Under the pieces are notes generated by a model, which was not told where the DNA came from, did not search any database, and was given only the letters and a program-made list of their open reading frames with translations. This document shows, piece after piece, positions 11,001-26,000 of a stretch of 64,000 nucleotides of DNA (position 1 is its first letter; each line of letters begins with the position of its first letter). The position numbers and the translations under genes were made by a program. This DNA is from Neelides folsomi (lineage: Eukaryota; Arthropoda; Collembola; Neelipleona; Neelidae), in contig JAQGBZ010000007.1 in NCBI GenBank assembly GCA_034687125.1, positions 248,001-312,000 of the forward strand. Direction: 5' to 3'.

Positions 11001-14000
11001 CGACAAGGCGTTCTAGGTAAGTGATCTACACATATGTACTCTCTCTATATATATTGTATCTACATGGGTTTTCTCACTTCTTTCCTCTGACTTGGAAGCT
11101 CCAAGGAATGAATGGAAAGAGGGAGGGAAAACGGAGCGATGAATTGAATGCTCATATCATAATTCATAACCCTGGGAGAAGTTTGAGAGTAAGAAGAAGG
11201 TCAGGCCTCGTGTTTGCTCAAGATTTTCTAATAAATTGACAGAGGCAGGTGATAAACGATATTACGTGGTTAAAAGAGGAATGATATTCCATTGTTGGGC
11301 TCGGAGTTAAGCCATGAGGTTTATGTATATTTGGATATGGACGACGTGTGTATTTTGTGTATGTGGTGGACGAGGGGTTCCCTGGGAGAGAAGATTTGGG
11401 AGCAGAGGGCCTCCGCCCCCGAGTAGTGTGCTTGCTTATTCAATCAACATTATTACCTGGCTCCATTCCGATTCCGAGACACGACTTTGGAGTCTAAAGG
11501 AGGGAGGAATTATGAGTTCGTCTGCTCTCCAACTCTTTTTCAAATGGGGTTAAATATTCAGTAGGTCTGTTCGAGGAGCTTTGCACCTCTTTAGAACCAT
11601 TTAAAAACTTTTACCTCGGCGTGAATGGAGTCTGTTGAACATCTGGGGGTCAGGTCCTGGCACGGCAGAGAATTTAACAATGCCTCCTGAGGCCAGGAAG
11701 TGTGATGCTCTTCCGATGCTCAGGGATGAAGCGAGAAAGATTATTAATCCTTGAAATCAATCTTCTCGGGATTCCTCGACCGCTTTCTCGGAGAAAAAGG
11801 AGCTTTTCTCCTCTGCTGCTCCCATTCTGCCCAGGATTCCCTTTTGAAATGAGACGGCCTGGAGAGTCGGTCGGGGAATCATAATTTCCTCTCATTCCGC
11901 TTTAATTAAGGAGGTATAGGAAGAGCAAGTTATTTGCCTGAGCTCAATTTATTCTCTCAAACTTCTCTCTTTCATTCTCTAAAGTAATTGGAAATCGGGG
12001 AAATATTAATTTGTAATATTGGAGATTAAGATTGGAGCCCACATTGGAATCTCATTAACTTGTCTTTTTGTAGGGGATTTGGGTTCGTTACCTTCTCAGA
12101 CCCAGCAGCTGTTGACAAAGTCCTGGCTCAAGGAACACATGAGCTGGACGGAAAAAAGGTTCGTGTCTCCTCTTACTCTAATGCTCACTTCTACTAATAA
12201 CTAACAATAAGTCATAAGGAGTCTCACTTGACAAAAGCATATGTATGTATACTTATATAGTTATACAGGATTGTAAGTAGGTGTAATGATGAGCTGAATG
12301 CAAAGACTCAAAGGAACCTCTTTTCTCACCCTAATGGCCAAAACTATAAATACTTCCTTCTCAATGCCTCTCCCGAACTTATCATTTTAAAATTAAATAA
12401 TGGCAAAGTGTGTGTGGGATCTGCACTTTCGCAATCTGAACAGAGCAAAGAGTGATTTGTGCATCTGTTCAAGGAGGTTTTCATGATTTATCCTCGAATC
12501 TTACCCGCTCAGTCTTCTGTTCCTCCTCTTTTTCTAGCGGACATGGATGTGAAAGTTGGTCGTCGTGGTGTAGCCGGCGCTCCAGACTTCAGCTTTCATG
12601 ATTTATTCCCGTTTTTCCTAATGGCACAATTTCCGATTTTATTTATGTTTTATGAACTATTTTTAATCCACTTGGAGATGAAATCGTGAACCCTTTGATC
12701 CACACTATTCCCGCTCTCTTTCTAATACACATAATAGCCTGTCTCGCTAATACCCCTAAAAAGATACGGCTGTCGGTGCACGGTGATTATAAAAATCCTA
12801 AATATTGAAATTAGTTCAAATACATTATAAAATATAGGCTATAGTGACAGAGCCTCCTAGGGGAAAAATCACCTTTGTACCGGCGGCTCGGGCACGCGGT
12901 CTTTTTCTCATTGTGCTTTATTACAAGAAGAAAAATCCCTCGCCCTCGCTAATCAACATTATCCTTTACGTTTGCCCAATTTAACTAAATATTCATCCCG
13001 TCTTCTTATAACATTCAGAATGAACAGAATGAACTACTATGTAATTATAAATTATTGGATATACTTTTACTTCACATTAGAAGCAATAACCGACAAGGAA
13101 TTAAAATGGGCTAATGAATAATATTATTTTACAGATTGACCCCAAGGTTGCATTCCCACGAAGAGCACATCCAAAGGTAATTTTTACATTTGATTGTTAC
13201 GATTAGTCCAGCTACTCTTGTCACTTAATTGACAACCACACTCACCCAAGGATGAATGGGGAGTGTGGAGGCACCGCGGATGTTGTGAATACATTAAAAG
13301 AGTGCTGTGAAATGATGAACTCTTATTTTGAAATATGATTTTCCGTTCAATCAAAGGGGAAGTCGGCGGAGTGGCAGTAATGATTTATCAAATATTTGCG
13401 TAGAGGTTGAGGTTCAAGTTTGTTGCCTCTCAAAATGTATACAGTCATAAATGTGGCTGGGCCGAACAGTTTATTTGCCCAAGATTTCTAATAACAATCA
13501 ACTTCTTTTTCCTCAGATGGTGACTCGTACGAAGAAGATCTTTGTTGGAGGTCTCTCGGCACCCACAACGATTGAAGACGTGAGGACCTACTTCGAGCAG
13601 TTTGGCCCGGTGAGTTTCCGGTCAGCCGGGACGTTTCCTGGCCGGCTAATTGCCTCCCCAATGGGTCTGAGTTCTCTCTTGGGTCATTAGTCCGCTACTT
13701 CATTATCCCTCTCCCCTCCGAAAGTCTGGCAACATTTTGAGGAAAATCGATTTACGATTCAAAGATTCTTCCTCACCTCCACGCGTAAGGACTTAATGGG
13801 GAATGGGGAGTAAATTTCTTACGTGATCCCATTGTTCCTCCAACTTTCTCATATGACGTTATGAGTCATTTGCTCCGGAGCGTATATATCCCTCCATGTG
13901 TGGGTCTCAAATCCAGAAAGTTAAATTAGTCGAGTATAATTACCAAGCCTTACCAAATGTTTACATTAGGGTGGACGGAGTGAGGAGTGGAAAAGTACAT

Positions 14001-17000
14001 TATTTTTTGCCGCAACGCGTAATGACTCTGAATCAGAAACAAAAGCTTTCCTCGCAAATTGTTTGGCAAACTCTTCTCTCGTTAGATTAACTCCAGCTTT
14101 CAATTCTTTCAATCCTGGAGCTCAGTAGATTTATTCCAAATCTCTCGGTTTGGCCCAGGTGGAGAGGTGCTCTTGTTACATGGAGAAGGTCGAGACTCTC
14201 CAGGGTTGGATGGAAATGAGGATGAGCGGATGGCATACATTAAAGAAGGACCTCTTACAATTAGCATGAGCAGACGAGTTTCTTTGCTGAGAGATCTTTT
14301 TTAAAGAATCCAGCTGCTAAATGTCAGTGCGACATAAAGAGCTATATTTAAAATTTAAATCGTCACAATTAGTTCCACACTATTGATTACTCTTCTGCTT
14401 CGTCAAGATGGGCCATTTAAGAGTCTTAGAGTCTTTGAGCTTCGTTCCCCAATGGAATCAATTCATCCTCTGCACGCAGGTGTGCTTCTAAAGAAAACTG
14501 CTAATTTAATATTCAATATCTCGAGATTTATGATTGGGAGAGAATGGGAGTCTTGTCGAGTCAATTGTTCTAATTTTGTCCCGAACATGAGGAGGATTTC
14601 CAGACCCTTGCCGTGTCGGAATATCAACTCAATTTTTATTTTTATGTTTCAGATCGAAGATGCAATGCTTATGTTTGACAAGCAAACGAACCGTCACAGA
14701 GGTAATTTGAATTTTTTTGATCCTCTTTCCCCCCTCACCTCTTGATAAATGTAGCGGCGGCAGAGTCTTCCACCAGAATTTCTAATTTGTAAAGGAGGAG
14801 ACAAAAACTTGATGTGCATTCGTATACAAACCATGTGTGTTTAAAGATATTGGAAGAAGGTCGGGCTTTGCCTATATCTTGCTTCTCTCTAGGCACGATT
14901 GAAGATTATGTGCACCCTGTAAAGGGGTGTTTAAAGACTCTTTGGCTTTGACGTCAGAAGAAAGAACTAGGGAACTTGGACCGAGTTTATAAGTGATAAA
15001 TCTGAATGACGCAATGAGGTTCCGTCGACTCGGCTCTCATTTCACTCCTCTTCTTCACCTTCTCCCGGCGGCCCAGAAATGAAAATATCTATTTAAATAA
15101 TAATACATTTGCGACGAGTTAATTACTCAATTTTTCAATTTCCAATTCATCGTGAGTGAGCTCCAGCTGCCCCAAGTCAAAATATTTTCCATCGGCTTGA
15201 ACGTGTCGCTCATGTGGTTTTCCCCAGCCCCATCCAGAATAAACAGCTTCTCTCTGTCCAATTAGCCCAACCGAGGAAAATGAAAAAATGTGTATGATTT
15301 AGACCCGGACTTCCCGCTCGGGTCGTCTCCCATTTCCCGAGATTACGCTAATGAAAGCGCAAGAATTACCCTCCTTGACATCTCAATTTCCTCATTAGCT
15401 ATTAGATTTCCAGGGATAAATTCTGATTTTTAATTTAAAATGGGAATATTGGGGTCGTAAGTTAAGATAATTGCGGGTGGCTTTCTGCTTTCACCCCCAA
15501 CCGATTTTCCGACTCAACTTTGTGGCTCTTGAGGAAGAATGTCGGGGCTCTTGGTCTAATGCAATCATCGTTACAGAAGGAGGAAATTGAGGAAAGGGCC
15601 CTTTGGTCCATAAATCCCCATTGTGTGTGTGAGGGTTTAAAAATTACGAGCTCACAATGTGGGGGAAACGAAAGAATTAAAATGGATTATTTCCACTTGA
15701 GCGGAAGAGTTATTCGGATTCCTTCACTCGCTCTTCTCAAAAATGTTCAATTGAAAATTCACGCCGAGAGTTCTTCGGTGCTTGAGTGGAAAACAGAGAG
15801 AGTTTTAGAGAGAGAGAGACTTCACATACACATACTATGCAGAGAAGTTTATATATAAATCCCAGCTTCCACAGACTCCCTTTGTATTTCCCCTTCAGGA
15901 CGGAAGCGGAGGAGGAAACTGCCCATTTCAATATTTCATTTTACGAACTACAATTAGACTTCGACGGTAATATATGGATTGTTCCCGTATGTGAAAAACG
16001 GAAAATTACCAAACTCGCTGCATTAGCATTTTATTAGAAACTCAATTGGAGATAAATCTTTGGAGAAACCCCCATCCGAACTATTTTCGAATCATGACTG
16101 TGTAAACAGACAAATGACTTTGTACCCATCCGTTTTTCCTCCTTTGGTCCCACTACTCAATGCGGATTATTAGGAAGTGGAAGGGTCTCTTTGAGGGCTG
16201 GTGAATTATTAAGGAATGAGCTTTTATAATCGCTAAACTCGTGGTTCCATTTGTTCCCTAACCCTCCATTTGAGAACTTGTCTATTGATTAGGCAAGCCG
16301 AGAAGCTTTTCTCATTTCGCTCGTTTAAAGAGAAATTAAATCACTTAAATTGTTAATACTTCATAAACCTGCAATTTAATGGGCAATATCGACGGCTCAA
16401 CTTATATATCCTTTGTACATAGTTTGTATTAACTTGCATCTTTGCATATTTTTAACCATCCTTTTTATATACAGATACTTATCTTTAATTGTTGATAGAA
16501 AGAGGAAAATTTTTATTTATTACTTTCATAGTCAAACGTGTTGTTGAACCGTTTTTAAAATTTCATCAATTTTAGTCTTGCTCATAAGAAAGATACGTGT
16601 CTACTACATTATAAGTATAATTGTTGGACATTAATAAATGGTGTATGAATATTATAAGCTGAATGAAGAACACTATAGTATTTAATATGAAAATCGATCG
16701 AATAATTTTTCTCTCAGTCAGTTCGTAATAAAAATGGTGGATGTGTTTGAGTACTACAAATACTTTTTTTTAATTTTAGGTTTCGGCTTCGTTACTTTCC
16801 AAAATGAAGACGTTGTAGACAAAGTCTGTGAAATACATTTCCACGAAATCAACAACAAAATGGTAAGAACTTTCTTAAAATACTCTTGAATATTCATCAT
16901 TGGGAATCCCCATTTGGCATCAGCATATTGATCTCCAATGGTATTACGTTTTGACATGTATGTAATAACCGCAGAGGGCCTTTGAATAGAAAAGATTGGC

Positions 17001-20000
17001 GATTTCTTCGTTTTATTATTAAAATACCATCAGAGAGATGTTGCCGGCGTAAATGAGGGGAAAGTGGCGTGGATGGGGATGTTAAGCGGATAGAAAGTGT
17101 GATGAAAAGAAGATTTGGATATTTAGATAATATTCTTAGGTTTGACGGGAGTTTTGAGTCCAAAGCCACTCGCTCATACAAACTTAATCGTCTGGATATT
17201 AAATTTGAAATATGAGAATTTCAGCTGCTGGAATTGAGTATGAGAAAATGAATCCTTTTTCCAAGACTTTCGTTGATGTTGTGAATTCTTGGAGAATTTA
17301 TTTAGATCTTTTCATGAAGTCTATAATCGGATTCCGAGGATCACCTTCTCTATAAATTTACGTTGTGAGATGAAAATCTGCAATTAAGAATCGGATGATA
17401 TTTCTTTTCGCGTTAAACCCTTATTGACAGCATATTCTGAACATAACAGAACGAGAGTACTTATTAAATGTAGATATGTGTGTAATATGTAGTTATGTAC
17501 GCAAGTATGTGCTACTGCATAAAAACGAGTCAAATACCTTCATTTATTCATGCATATATTTATTGTGAGGGAAGTTCGTTGGAGCACGATTTATCGTCCC
17601 CACTTTGCGTCATTTTATTGATCGTAATGTGGACAACGAAGAGGGATTTTTTTCTAGGTAAATTCTTGTAAGGCTTATTTTTACACTCCGGTCTGTATAG
17701 TAGTTATGTATGTACATATGTACATACCTCAAAGTATTAGTTGACATGTAAGTATAATATTACCAGAACCGGAGGACAAGTCGAATATTCGTCCCTTTAG
17801 GCTCAAATGTCTTATTTCCCTAATACGCTTCCTAATAGCACCCCTTGGTTAAATCAATAAATTGGGAGCTAATTATGCATAGAGGTAAAAAGATCCCAAC
17901 CTGGTTCTGAGGGTTCTTATGGGAATGGAATCATTGAGGATTGACAAAGGAGTAAATGGAGTTCATATGGAGCCGTTCTGGAGTTTGTGATGATGCAAGG
18001 AAGGGCGTGAGAAAATTTCAACTTGTGTTCTTAATTGCAGGTGGAATGCAAGAAAGCTCAACCAAAGGAGGTCATGTTGCCTGCAAACTTGGCGAAGACG
18101 AGGGCCTCAACCCGCGGAGGAAGCTACGGTGAGTTCATTCTAATTCCAGCGATAGGGGCGGCCGCGACTCATGCGGCTCCGGCTTCCATCAGATACACTC
18201 CTTACGCGATCCCCATTGCCACGGCGGCTGCCACTCACGCGTCTTCCCTGTCCGGCAGCTCCCGGGCCCATCACATCCTGTCCGCCCTCGAACATCATAC
18301 AGCGAGCCCCTACTTAGCTCATAAGAATGTGTTCGGCGTGTTAACGAATCACAGTAACCACCCGGGTCAGACGGCTGGCATTACCATCAACCCCGTTGGC
18401 CTCACCATGCTCCCCCTCCAGGCAGTCGGTATTTGAGGCCCATATCTTAATAATATAACCACGGTGGCAGAGTCTTTACCTCTAGAGGACCTCGAGCCTT
18501 GGAATATTTTGGAATAGTAGAAGAGTGTGTGTATGTTCTACCGGGCATCGATCCTTCCTATATAGTATGTTAGAAATTGGCTCTCAAAGCCCAAGCCCGG
18601 CCGCCGGCCTTGCCCTCACTCAATTCGGTCCTCGTCACTTTGTCAGTGTCAGGATGTAGCGAGAGGAAACGGGTTCGAACAGTATTGGTAGTGCCTGTGA
18701 TTTTCCCCCAACTGCCTCCTCGCAGCGGACGATTTCTATTAGCCTCAGATGTTCGAATCCCCGCCTCGTTTATTTCATGTGCTGACTTGAGCGATTAATT
18801 GACTTCGCCCACCGATTCCTCTTCGGCCCTCTGCCCAGGTTTGGGATGAGCCGAGGAATTGGGAAGTATTAGGTCCTTTCTTTGAAAGTCCGTCTTCAGA
18901 ATACCGTCTCAAAAGGTAGGATGATAGGTCCCTTTGATGAACCGGCCACTCGAGGAACCAAGTTATCTTTTCTCACTTGTGATCACTTTCTACTACTTTG
19001 TATAACTATTAAACCGTGGGGTAGAGGCAATCTTGAGAGTGTATTTAATAATTCATAGGGCTATTACACTAGCTCTTCAACTCGAGAACTTTTACACGGA
19101 GGAAGAGTAGGACCATTAGGTTCTCTTTATTACTAACAGGCTTAGGTGCAGGTGCAGGTACGGGTGCGAGGAATTAAATGAGGCCCTTTGCGTCCCTCCG
19201 AGAGGAATACCAGTAGAGTCTTTAGATAGCCAGCGGAGGGACCGGCTCAATTTATTCAAATATCATTGAGGTGGATCTATGGAATTCTCCGAGTCAGGAG
19301 TTCGGAAAGTGCCAAAAGGGAACGGTCGTACATATGACCAACATATTACAATTAGAGTTATTTCACATATCGTTATTTTTAGAGTCTATTAACACTCAGC
19401 TCATGCCATCCAACGAAAAAAGGATCAATATACCCATGCATTACTTACAATCTAAAATATCTACGTACTTACGTATAAAAGACAAGGAAAAGACTATTGT
19501 TGTGAAAGAGCAGAGATCTATTTTGGTATAGAAATCATTCGTCCTTAGAGATAGCATTATGATCTTATATTTATAATAATACTATTAGTCAAGTATGAGT
19601 TAAGGAGTACTTAAGTAAACATTTCTATACGACTAGCTCTTAGCATTTAACATTTAAAAGATATGTAGTTCTAGACAATGAAGTCTCCTAGAGACGAACC
19701 TTTAGGGTGGCGGACTAGCTCAACGATTAGAGGTAATTAGTAGACGAGAGAGTGTGAGAGTAATGAGCTCGTTCCGAGGAGCCTCACAGTATTAGCGAAC
19801 TATATAGTCAAGTATTTTTCCATTTTGTACCTAATTCTATAACATTTGACCAATAAGTATGTATTCACAAATACTTATAATATCATTGCCCCAGAGAAAA
19901 GTCTTCCTACCATAGAGAGTGATGAGAAGTAGCTGAGCTCGTAGTCGTTACAAGAAAGTTCCGAGTATTAGCCATCGTCTAATGTGATGGGGAGAAGCGT

Positions 20001-23000
20001 AGGTTTTAAATGCCTTGCTGGCTCTAGAAACCAGAGAGTATCCAGCTCTTGAGCACCAGAGTCTTTTGCCCACTTTCAATTTAATCATTGGAGGTTGTTG
20101 CGTAGCAGGCCTTCATATCCTTAGCCGTGTAAATGCTTTTACATTGATAGTTCAGGACCCCATAGTCATCCTCATACTTACGTGTAGGGAGCACACACAC
20201 ACTGGGAGCGTATACGATAAGCAGGCCAATTACTTTTATCAAGAAACCTTAAATTGGGCAATGCCCTCGGATGTATTCATGTTGTAGGTGGCCAGAAATA
20301 TTTATACAGCCCCATCTCATTTCCATATTACTTTTAAATTGAGAGTGGGGGGAGTTAAATTGTTCTACTATACTTACTTAGTGGCTATGATAAGTACGTA
20401 CATAAGATGGTCCCTCTTGATGAAACCCGCTCGTTGGGTCGTCTTGACAAAGTATGGTTTAAGGTATACTTTAAAGCTGTTTGAATTTAATGTTCCATTT
20501 TTGTTACGAGATATGTAAAATTTGGAGACACTTTGTTTGAGGACTCTGTTGGAAGCTTTTTTGTATAGAGCTACTTATATATCTTTAAATTAACTTACTT
20601 TAATATTGTACGTTTAAGTAACTACTACTACTCTTTGTATATGTACAATTAGATGAGGAAATGGAATGTAAGTTTATCATATGAAATTTGACATTTTGTC
20701 TCCGGTTATCGGTTTCCCTTTTGCCCTTGGACTTAGGATCCAACTCCTGTGTAGCATGAGGTTCGGGAGCAAGTAGCCGATGTAGTTATTACTATTTAGA
20801 AGGGTGGGAGTCCTCGTGGCGTCATGAGGATGTAGCGTTGTCGTACAGTATTTCTTAGTTAGTTGCCTAGCCGAATCTCAGAGTTAATGTCCATCCTGGG
20901 GAATTAGTGAGAGTACACTCAATTGTTATATACTTTGGATATATGGTGATGCCAGTCGGACAGTAGTTGTTCTCGGGAGTGACGAGTCTTTATGTAGCTC
21001 AGATATTTAACACACGTACCGTTAAAGATTAACCAAACTCGTTGGGTCATGACTGAAACCTATTTAGAGCTGTACCAGCTACTCAAAATCGTTTGTTGTT
21101 GATGTTACCTACCTACCTATTTACTTGTTCGTTAGTTTTACCTGTGAGTCTAACTTACGTATTCTAGGCAAGTGAAAGTTCGACTTACCAAAATCTAATT
21201 AATTACTTAAGTTGTAGTGCTGGTCAAGCTGTATTGTGTAACACATTTGGGGAGTGCGACGGCTCCCGGGCCGCCGTCTCTCCCCACTTTACTCGTAGCG
21301 ACTCTCAACTCTAAAATTACCAAAATTAATGTAGCCGAAAGTGAAAGTTTCTTTAGGTCTTTTAGAGTGCTCGTACACGTTCCTTAGGAAATTCTGATCT
21401 TTAGCTAGTCTCGTTGTTATAGCCTATAGACTGAGATAATAAATTGAACCGTACTTCTCATTCTCATTATTGTCTTTTGTCCCTACCGCTCTATCTCTCA
21501 CTCCGGAGGTAGGGGAGCATAAACTCGTCCATACATCTCAATGACGGAGTCGAGTGGTGATGGAGGTGCTCGTCGTCCCTCTCTCCTCCTCTCTCCTCAT
21601 CCTCTCTTTCTCCTCTCTCTTGTGGTTTGAAGTGGATTTCCATTTGAAGAATTTCTTTCTCGCTTGAGATCGTCGCTGGACTTGGACCATCGGCCGGAGC
21701 GGACGTCAGTTCATTCACTCTCACTGTCGCATCTTTCCCCCCATCATGTGGAGTCGGCAGCCGCCCCACGTTTTTGCATTATTATATTACTAGTATGTGT
21801 CTCCTCACACACCGCAGACCCGAGGAAATTGAGTCTCAAGAATAATGCATGAATGCTCAAGGAGGTTCAAAAATAACAAGAGTGACTTTAAATAACATAG
21901 AGCTACTTCTCGTTAGCGCCATCCTAACGACTATTTTAGTGGAGGAGATCCTTTAAGTTTCCCCGTCATGAAGGGGAACCGGGACTGTGGCTGATCCCCT
22001 CCCCGACTGACGCTACACTAATCAATCAATCACATACACAATCATAATTTCTCTCCGCTCTTAATTGAAATAATGAATCTCGAATATATTTGTCTATTTT
22101 TTTCCTTTGTGCCGCTCGCATTGATTTAGATTTAATGTGGTCTTTGGGAGCGTTGCCTGATGGTATGTCAAACATTAAAAAACTCGATTTGAAAATGTCG
22201 GGCCGCGTGGCTAATACTCTTGTCTCAGTTTGAGCGTCCCTCTCAGAAAATCCTATGTTACTATTTATTAACCAAAGTTTGGATTGAGTTACTCTTAGGA
22301 AAACCCATTACCGTAAGTCGTAACTACAAGTTTCATATCCTAACTTATAATGGAGATATGATTTATCCTCCAGACTCCCCCCAGCCCAAGAGATAGATGG
22401 GCACGGAGGGTCTTTTAGCAGGAATCTCAAACTTTTCCCTGATTTATAATCCTGTAAAATTGTCAAACTTTTGACCAACGGAATTGTGAGTCCTAGAAGC
22501 ACCGATATTTACTAATAATAGCACAAGATCCGCTTCGGCACAAATTTGCCAAATAATAGTTATGGACCAATGAATTATTCAAGACTTTGAGCTCACCCGA
22601 CAAGTTTTTCCCAACCCTTTTTGCCTTAATGCGGTCGTCGAAGGAGACGGCCGTTAATTAGATAGGAAATGGAGGAGCAACCATGGCGCAAACCCGAGGG
22701 AGATAAGATTAATGGCTTATCCACTTTTTCCGATCTTTAAGACAAGACTCGTGTGAATTGGCATTGTACGAAAGGAGGTATTTTTGCTCTTTACTCCTCT
22801 TTTACACCTTGATGTAATACTTTTAGCTTACAAGTCGTAGCCGTTTTCTCTTAGACGAGTCATTGTAGTGGAAAAGTTTTGTGAACCTATTTCAATCGTA
22901 ATGTGAGTAGAACAGCAGTAAATACTATAATGCTATTTGACTCAACCTGAAATACGAATATTAGCCACACGTTTCGTCTCAGTAGATTTAGTAAATAAAA

Positions 23001-26000
23001 CTCGATTTTCTCTGCTCTGCTCTTCTTCCGCTCTGCCGTGGAGCCGTTGAGGACCAGAGCAGAGAGAATTGAATTAGTTTTAGAATACGAAGAAGCTTAG
23101 AACCTTCAAGGTTTGAGTTACTCTCTCTATAGATTCCTTTATTAAATTAGTCCGTATATTAAACCTTGTTTATTTCTAACGACGTTTCTTTCTACTTTCT
23201 CCTTCTCCTCGTAGAGTGCATGTAGTATTTTGTCCCGTAAATCTCTCTCCTCCTCATTGACGGAGACCCCATTCATCAGCTTGAGTGGGGATTTCTGTTT
23301 TTAAGGATCCTCTTTTTCAAACGTCGTTTCCGACGATGTTTCTCCATCACCTCCTCTCTCCATTACCATTTCTCCTATTATTTTCGGCCCTTCCTCTCAC
23401 CGTTATTGTACTAATTTTGTTAATTTACTTTCACTACCCTCCTTCTGTTGATCGTAGGAAATGAATATGGGATATGATTATGATATTTGGGGGCAATGAA
23501 TAATTGTTGATTTGGACAGGTTTCCCGGCTGCAGCGTACGCGGCTTATGCGGCAGGACGAGGCTACAGTGGATACGCTGGATTTGGTCTCCCTTACCCGA
23601 CAGGTACCCATTTATGTCTACCTTATCCACTCGACTGTCTCTACTCTATGAAACTGTGAAACGATGCGAATCAGTGCAGTTGTTCTATTCTGGATTCCGA
23701 ATTTTGAATCACGCTTCTCATTTCAACGCAATGCAAATTACACCCAGACACACACAAACATAAAACACATTTTAACAATCATTCAAAATACAATCATTTC
23801 TTCATCGTTTCCGATAGACGATTTCTCTCAAGGTTGTACAAGGAGATCATTTATAAATATTCACAGTCTCATAATTATTACTAAATTCCATATATGAACA
23901 TATATGGGTTTCCTGAGTTTCCTTATGAGTTTGCCCATACTTCCAGTGAGGAGATTGAGCTCATTTGTGACCGTGATCTTAAACAACATCCATCACATAT
24001 CCCCATCATGACGAGCCAAATGGGGAGAGTCAGTTCTCAGGTCAGGATCACGGGCGTGGAAGGCGCTGAGGCCATGTATACATATATAGATATATCCCTT
24101 TGGTACAAGTATATGTACATGTATACCATTGCATAATAATATTGATTGGGTCACTGTATTCCAGCATGCATGGAGCTCTCTACGCCAAAACTGATGCTCA
24201 GCTGCGCCCTTCTCTCTATTATTTGCCTCCTTTGAGTTCCTTTACAATATATCTAAATATGTATAAGGGTCTTTGCTTTGCGAAGCTCTGCGAGCTCAAC
24301 CAGGGTTCCATTCTGCACCCCTACCAGGCTTCCTTTCTATATCACTCCCCCACCTTCAGCTATGACCCTTTGGAGGACGGCCCAGATCCTTCCGTCGGAG
24401 AAAGCCACCCACCCTAGTCTTTCCCAGGTCGGAGTGGTAGGGAAAGGAACGGCACACAGTCTCCCACATCCAACTCCTAGCCCCATTTTCCCATTCCAAA
24501 TGGGGGAATTGGAGGATTTTGTAAAAAGAGTTATTTTAATAATATTTTTTCTACACGTGGAGATGAAAGGTCCCCGTGGTCGTGGGAAGACGGTGGGAGC
24601 AGGGGACGAGTCGAGAAATTCCCATGGACCATTTTTGATGAGAAAATGGGAAGGAGTTGGGAGTGAGTTTAATTACTGAGTTGAGGCTAAAATGGGGAAA
24701 TAAATAGTCGAGCCTCTCACAGTTCCTGCCTTCCGACAACTGGCTTTGCCTCCATGTCGGTGGTGTGGAAAGTGAGGAAGTGGAAGACTGTGCGGAGTCA
24801 TTCGATAGGTTGGAGAAACGAATGGGGATTTTATATTCAGAGCTCCCGAGGTTCATGAATCTCTTCAGGGCTCGGGCAGAGCCATTAAGCTCTGCCATAT
24901 CATTTTTGGCAATCAGGAACTGTGACCAGGCTGGAGGGATTCTCTGGCAAGTCAGGTGGACGTCTTCGGGAACACGGCTAACTTGCTACTTACACCAAGA
25001 GAAGGAATACCTACACAAATACCTACATAACTTGTAATATCCAATAGAGGAGACGATAGGGAACCAGAGGAATATTAATACTACTACAGCACACTTGCAA
25101 CTCATGTGGGAAGGATCTTATTTTAGTCTGTGACTACGGGACCGTAGTCGTTGAATAGATGAAAATAGCATTTTACGAAGTAGTTGGTTATTTGTTTGGA
25201 GTCTTAGGCTAAGGCGGCCGCACGTAGGATCGGCGATAAATCTTATATGACCCCAAGGTCATTATAAGGGTAGTGAAGAAGTAGGACCGGTAGTCACCTC
25301 TGAGGAACGACGACACACTCGTTAGGGCTCTATGTTCAAACCAAATGCAGACACTCTTCTATTGATGGGTGCTATGGTCCGTTCATACTCACCACAATTC
25401 ACGAACCGTCGTCTTTGTCTCGGGTGAATCTCGTGGGACGCGTCCCAATAACTCTCAGAGTAGTTTTAATCTCTACTGTAATACTACTACTTATATATTC
25501 ACACACAAGTGTTTGATCTAGCGTAAAATACCGATATATACCGATAGTCATGTAACTTACACATCCCCTTTCTCCTCGTGGAGTGTGAGGAGGACACACA
25601 ACCCATACCTATATTAATAAGCTATTATATGATACTTTATAGATAGTCACCTCTACTATATAGTTAATATGTAAGATAAGACGCGACTTTTTCCTGCTCT
25701 TATGTTAACGAGCCATCAAATTCTGATTTTTGTCTTCGGAATTATCAGAATGAGAGTGGATTTTGTTGTTGTTCATTCCGTGACTCCACCAGTGTCTCCT
25801 ATGATATCTAACTAATATATAAAGATTACTTGTTTACATATATAGCAATATGTATTATTAAATTACTGGTTTTAATAAGCCAACAGTTGAACAAAATATA
25901 CAAAAAATGTAAATTCACCTATCTTGTTTTCACACCCACCATTTTCAAATTCGACTTCTTCCCAACAAAATTTGTGAACTATTTCTCCTTATAAGATTGT

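Noticed and set aside
18660-18760. GGTTCGAAC and GTTCGAATCC words resembling tRNA B boxes
   Set aside because: No matching A box, cloverleaf or acceptor stem could be drawn around either one.
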